DNA from: Gammaproteobacteria bacterium
Lineage (GTDB): Bacteria; Pseudomonadota; Gammaproteobacteria; Steroidobacterales; Steroidobacteraceae
Assembly: GCA_030039615.1 (NCBI GenBank)
Contig: JASHVF010000281.1
Location: forward strand, 1 to 14,613
DNA length: 14,613 nt
Reading direction: 5' to 3'
Shown: in pieces, positions 14,289 to 14,613 of the stretch
Position numbering within the stretch: the first letter of the stretch is position 1
How the letters are laid out: each line of letters opens with the position of its first letter
Made by a program: the position numbers and the translations under genes
Notes under the pieces: generated by a model
Databases searched by the model: none
What the model saw: the letters and a program-made list of their open reading frames with translations, nothing else
What the model was told of the DNA's origin: nothing

Positions 14289-14613
14289 GGCAGTATCTCG
14301 AGCTGCTGCGCCGGATCCGCACCGAGGGCGTGCACAAGGACGACCGCACGCACACCGGCACGCTGTCGCTGTTCGGGCACCAGCTGCGCTTCGACCTCGC
14401 CGCGGGCTTTCCGCTGGTCACCACCAAGAAGATCCACCTGCCGGCGGTGATCTACGAGCTGCTGTGGTTCCTGCGCGGCGACACCAACGTCGCCTGGCTG
14501 CACCAGCACGGCGTCACCATCTGGGACGAGTGGGCGGACGAGCGCGGCGAGCTCGGACCCGTGTACGGGCGGCAGTGGCGCGCCTGGAGCAGCGCCGACG
14601 GGCGCACGATCGA
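14285..14613 (+). CDS. thyA: Thymidylate synthase, 3' end outside the window
   Basis: ThyA methylates dUMP to dTMP with methylenetetrahydrofolate. The first 109 residues are in the window and match the ThyA N-terminus throughout: MRQYLELLRRI, FPLVTTKKIHLPAVIYELLWFL, GDTNVAWLHQHGVTIWDEWAD and GPVYGRQWRAW. The Arg of DRTHTGT is the phosphate-contacting Arg21 of E. coli; the following DRTGTGT glycine is replaced by His here. The catalytic cysteine lies beyond the window. ATG 14285 overlaps the lgt TGA by four bases, so translation is probably coupled. The frame runs open to the last base. Confidence 0.96.
   Translation, partial: MRQYLELLRRIRTEGVHKDDRTHTGTLSLFGHQLRFDLAAGFPLVTTKKIHLPAVIYELLWFLRGDTNVAWLHQHGVTIWDEWADERGELGPVYGRQWRAWSSADGRTI

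Overview
The window is GC-rich, densely packed bacterial chromosome. The adjacent lgt and thyA genes with a 4-base overlap, the RlmI-type rRNA methyltransferase and the PutA architecture suggest a high-GC gammaproteobacterium, perhaps of the Xanthomonadales/Nevskiales/Steroidobacter type. This is an inference from gene content and composition only. I saw no tRNA, rRNA, CRISPR array, insertion sequence or phage gene.

Layout. The window opens inside a compact bifunctional proline-catabolic putA (+; its true start lies before base 1). A short leader made of three 9-base purine-rich units leads to a GFA/CENP-V-like zinc protein (+). Next is a 243-base non-coding stretch holding an ordered palindrome array, in front of a small ArsR-family repressor gene (+). 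That gene ends tail-to-tail with a minus-strand pair, a GT41 (SPINDLY/OGT-like) glycosyltransferase downstream of a GT2 glycosyltransferase. A second GT2 gene is transcribed divergently from them. It ends tail-to-tail with a DUF255/YyaL-type thioredoxin-fold protein. Upstream of that protein on the minus strand is a large exported multi-Asp-box beta-propeller protein, and the two look translationally coupled. Divergent from the propeller gene is a housekeeping run on the plus strand: rlmI, lgt and the first part of thyA, cut by the window end.

Working together. putA (proline to glutamate), rlmI (23S rRNA modification), lgt (lipoprotein lipidation) and thyA (dTMP synthesis) are core functions. 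The three glycosyltransferases form a small accessory cluster probably involved in protein or surface glycosylation. The propeller and DUF255 genes form a second accessory unit.

The most unusual part is non-coding. Bases 3401-3554 carry three TAGA-N6-TCTA dyads whose centres are exactly 60 bases apart (3417.5, 3477.5, 3537.5). An 18-base perfect palindrome is centred exactly midway between the last two (3507.5). The whole element is bounded by perfect 14-base inverted repeats symmetric about the middle dyad. It reads most simply as a multi-operator control region for the adjacent ArsR-type gene, though a MITE-like repeat is an alternative. I found no clear case for an entirely new multi-gene system; the remaining findings are smaller oddities.
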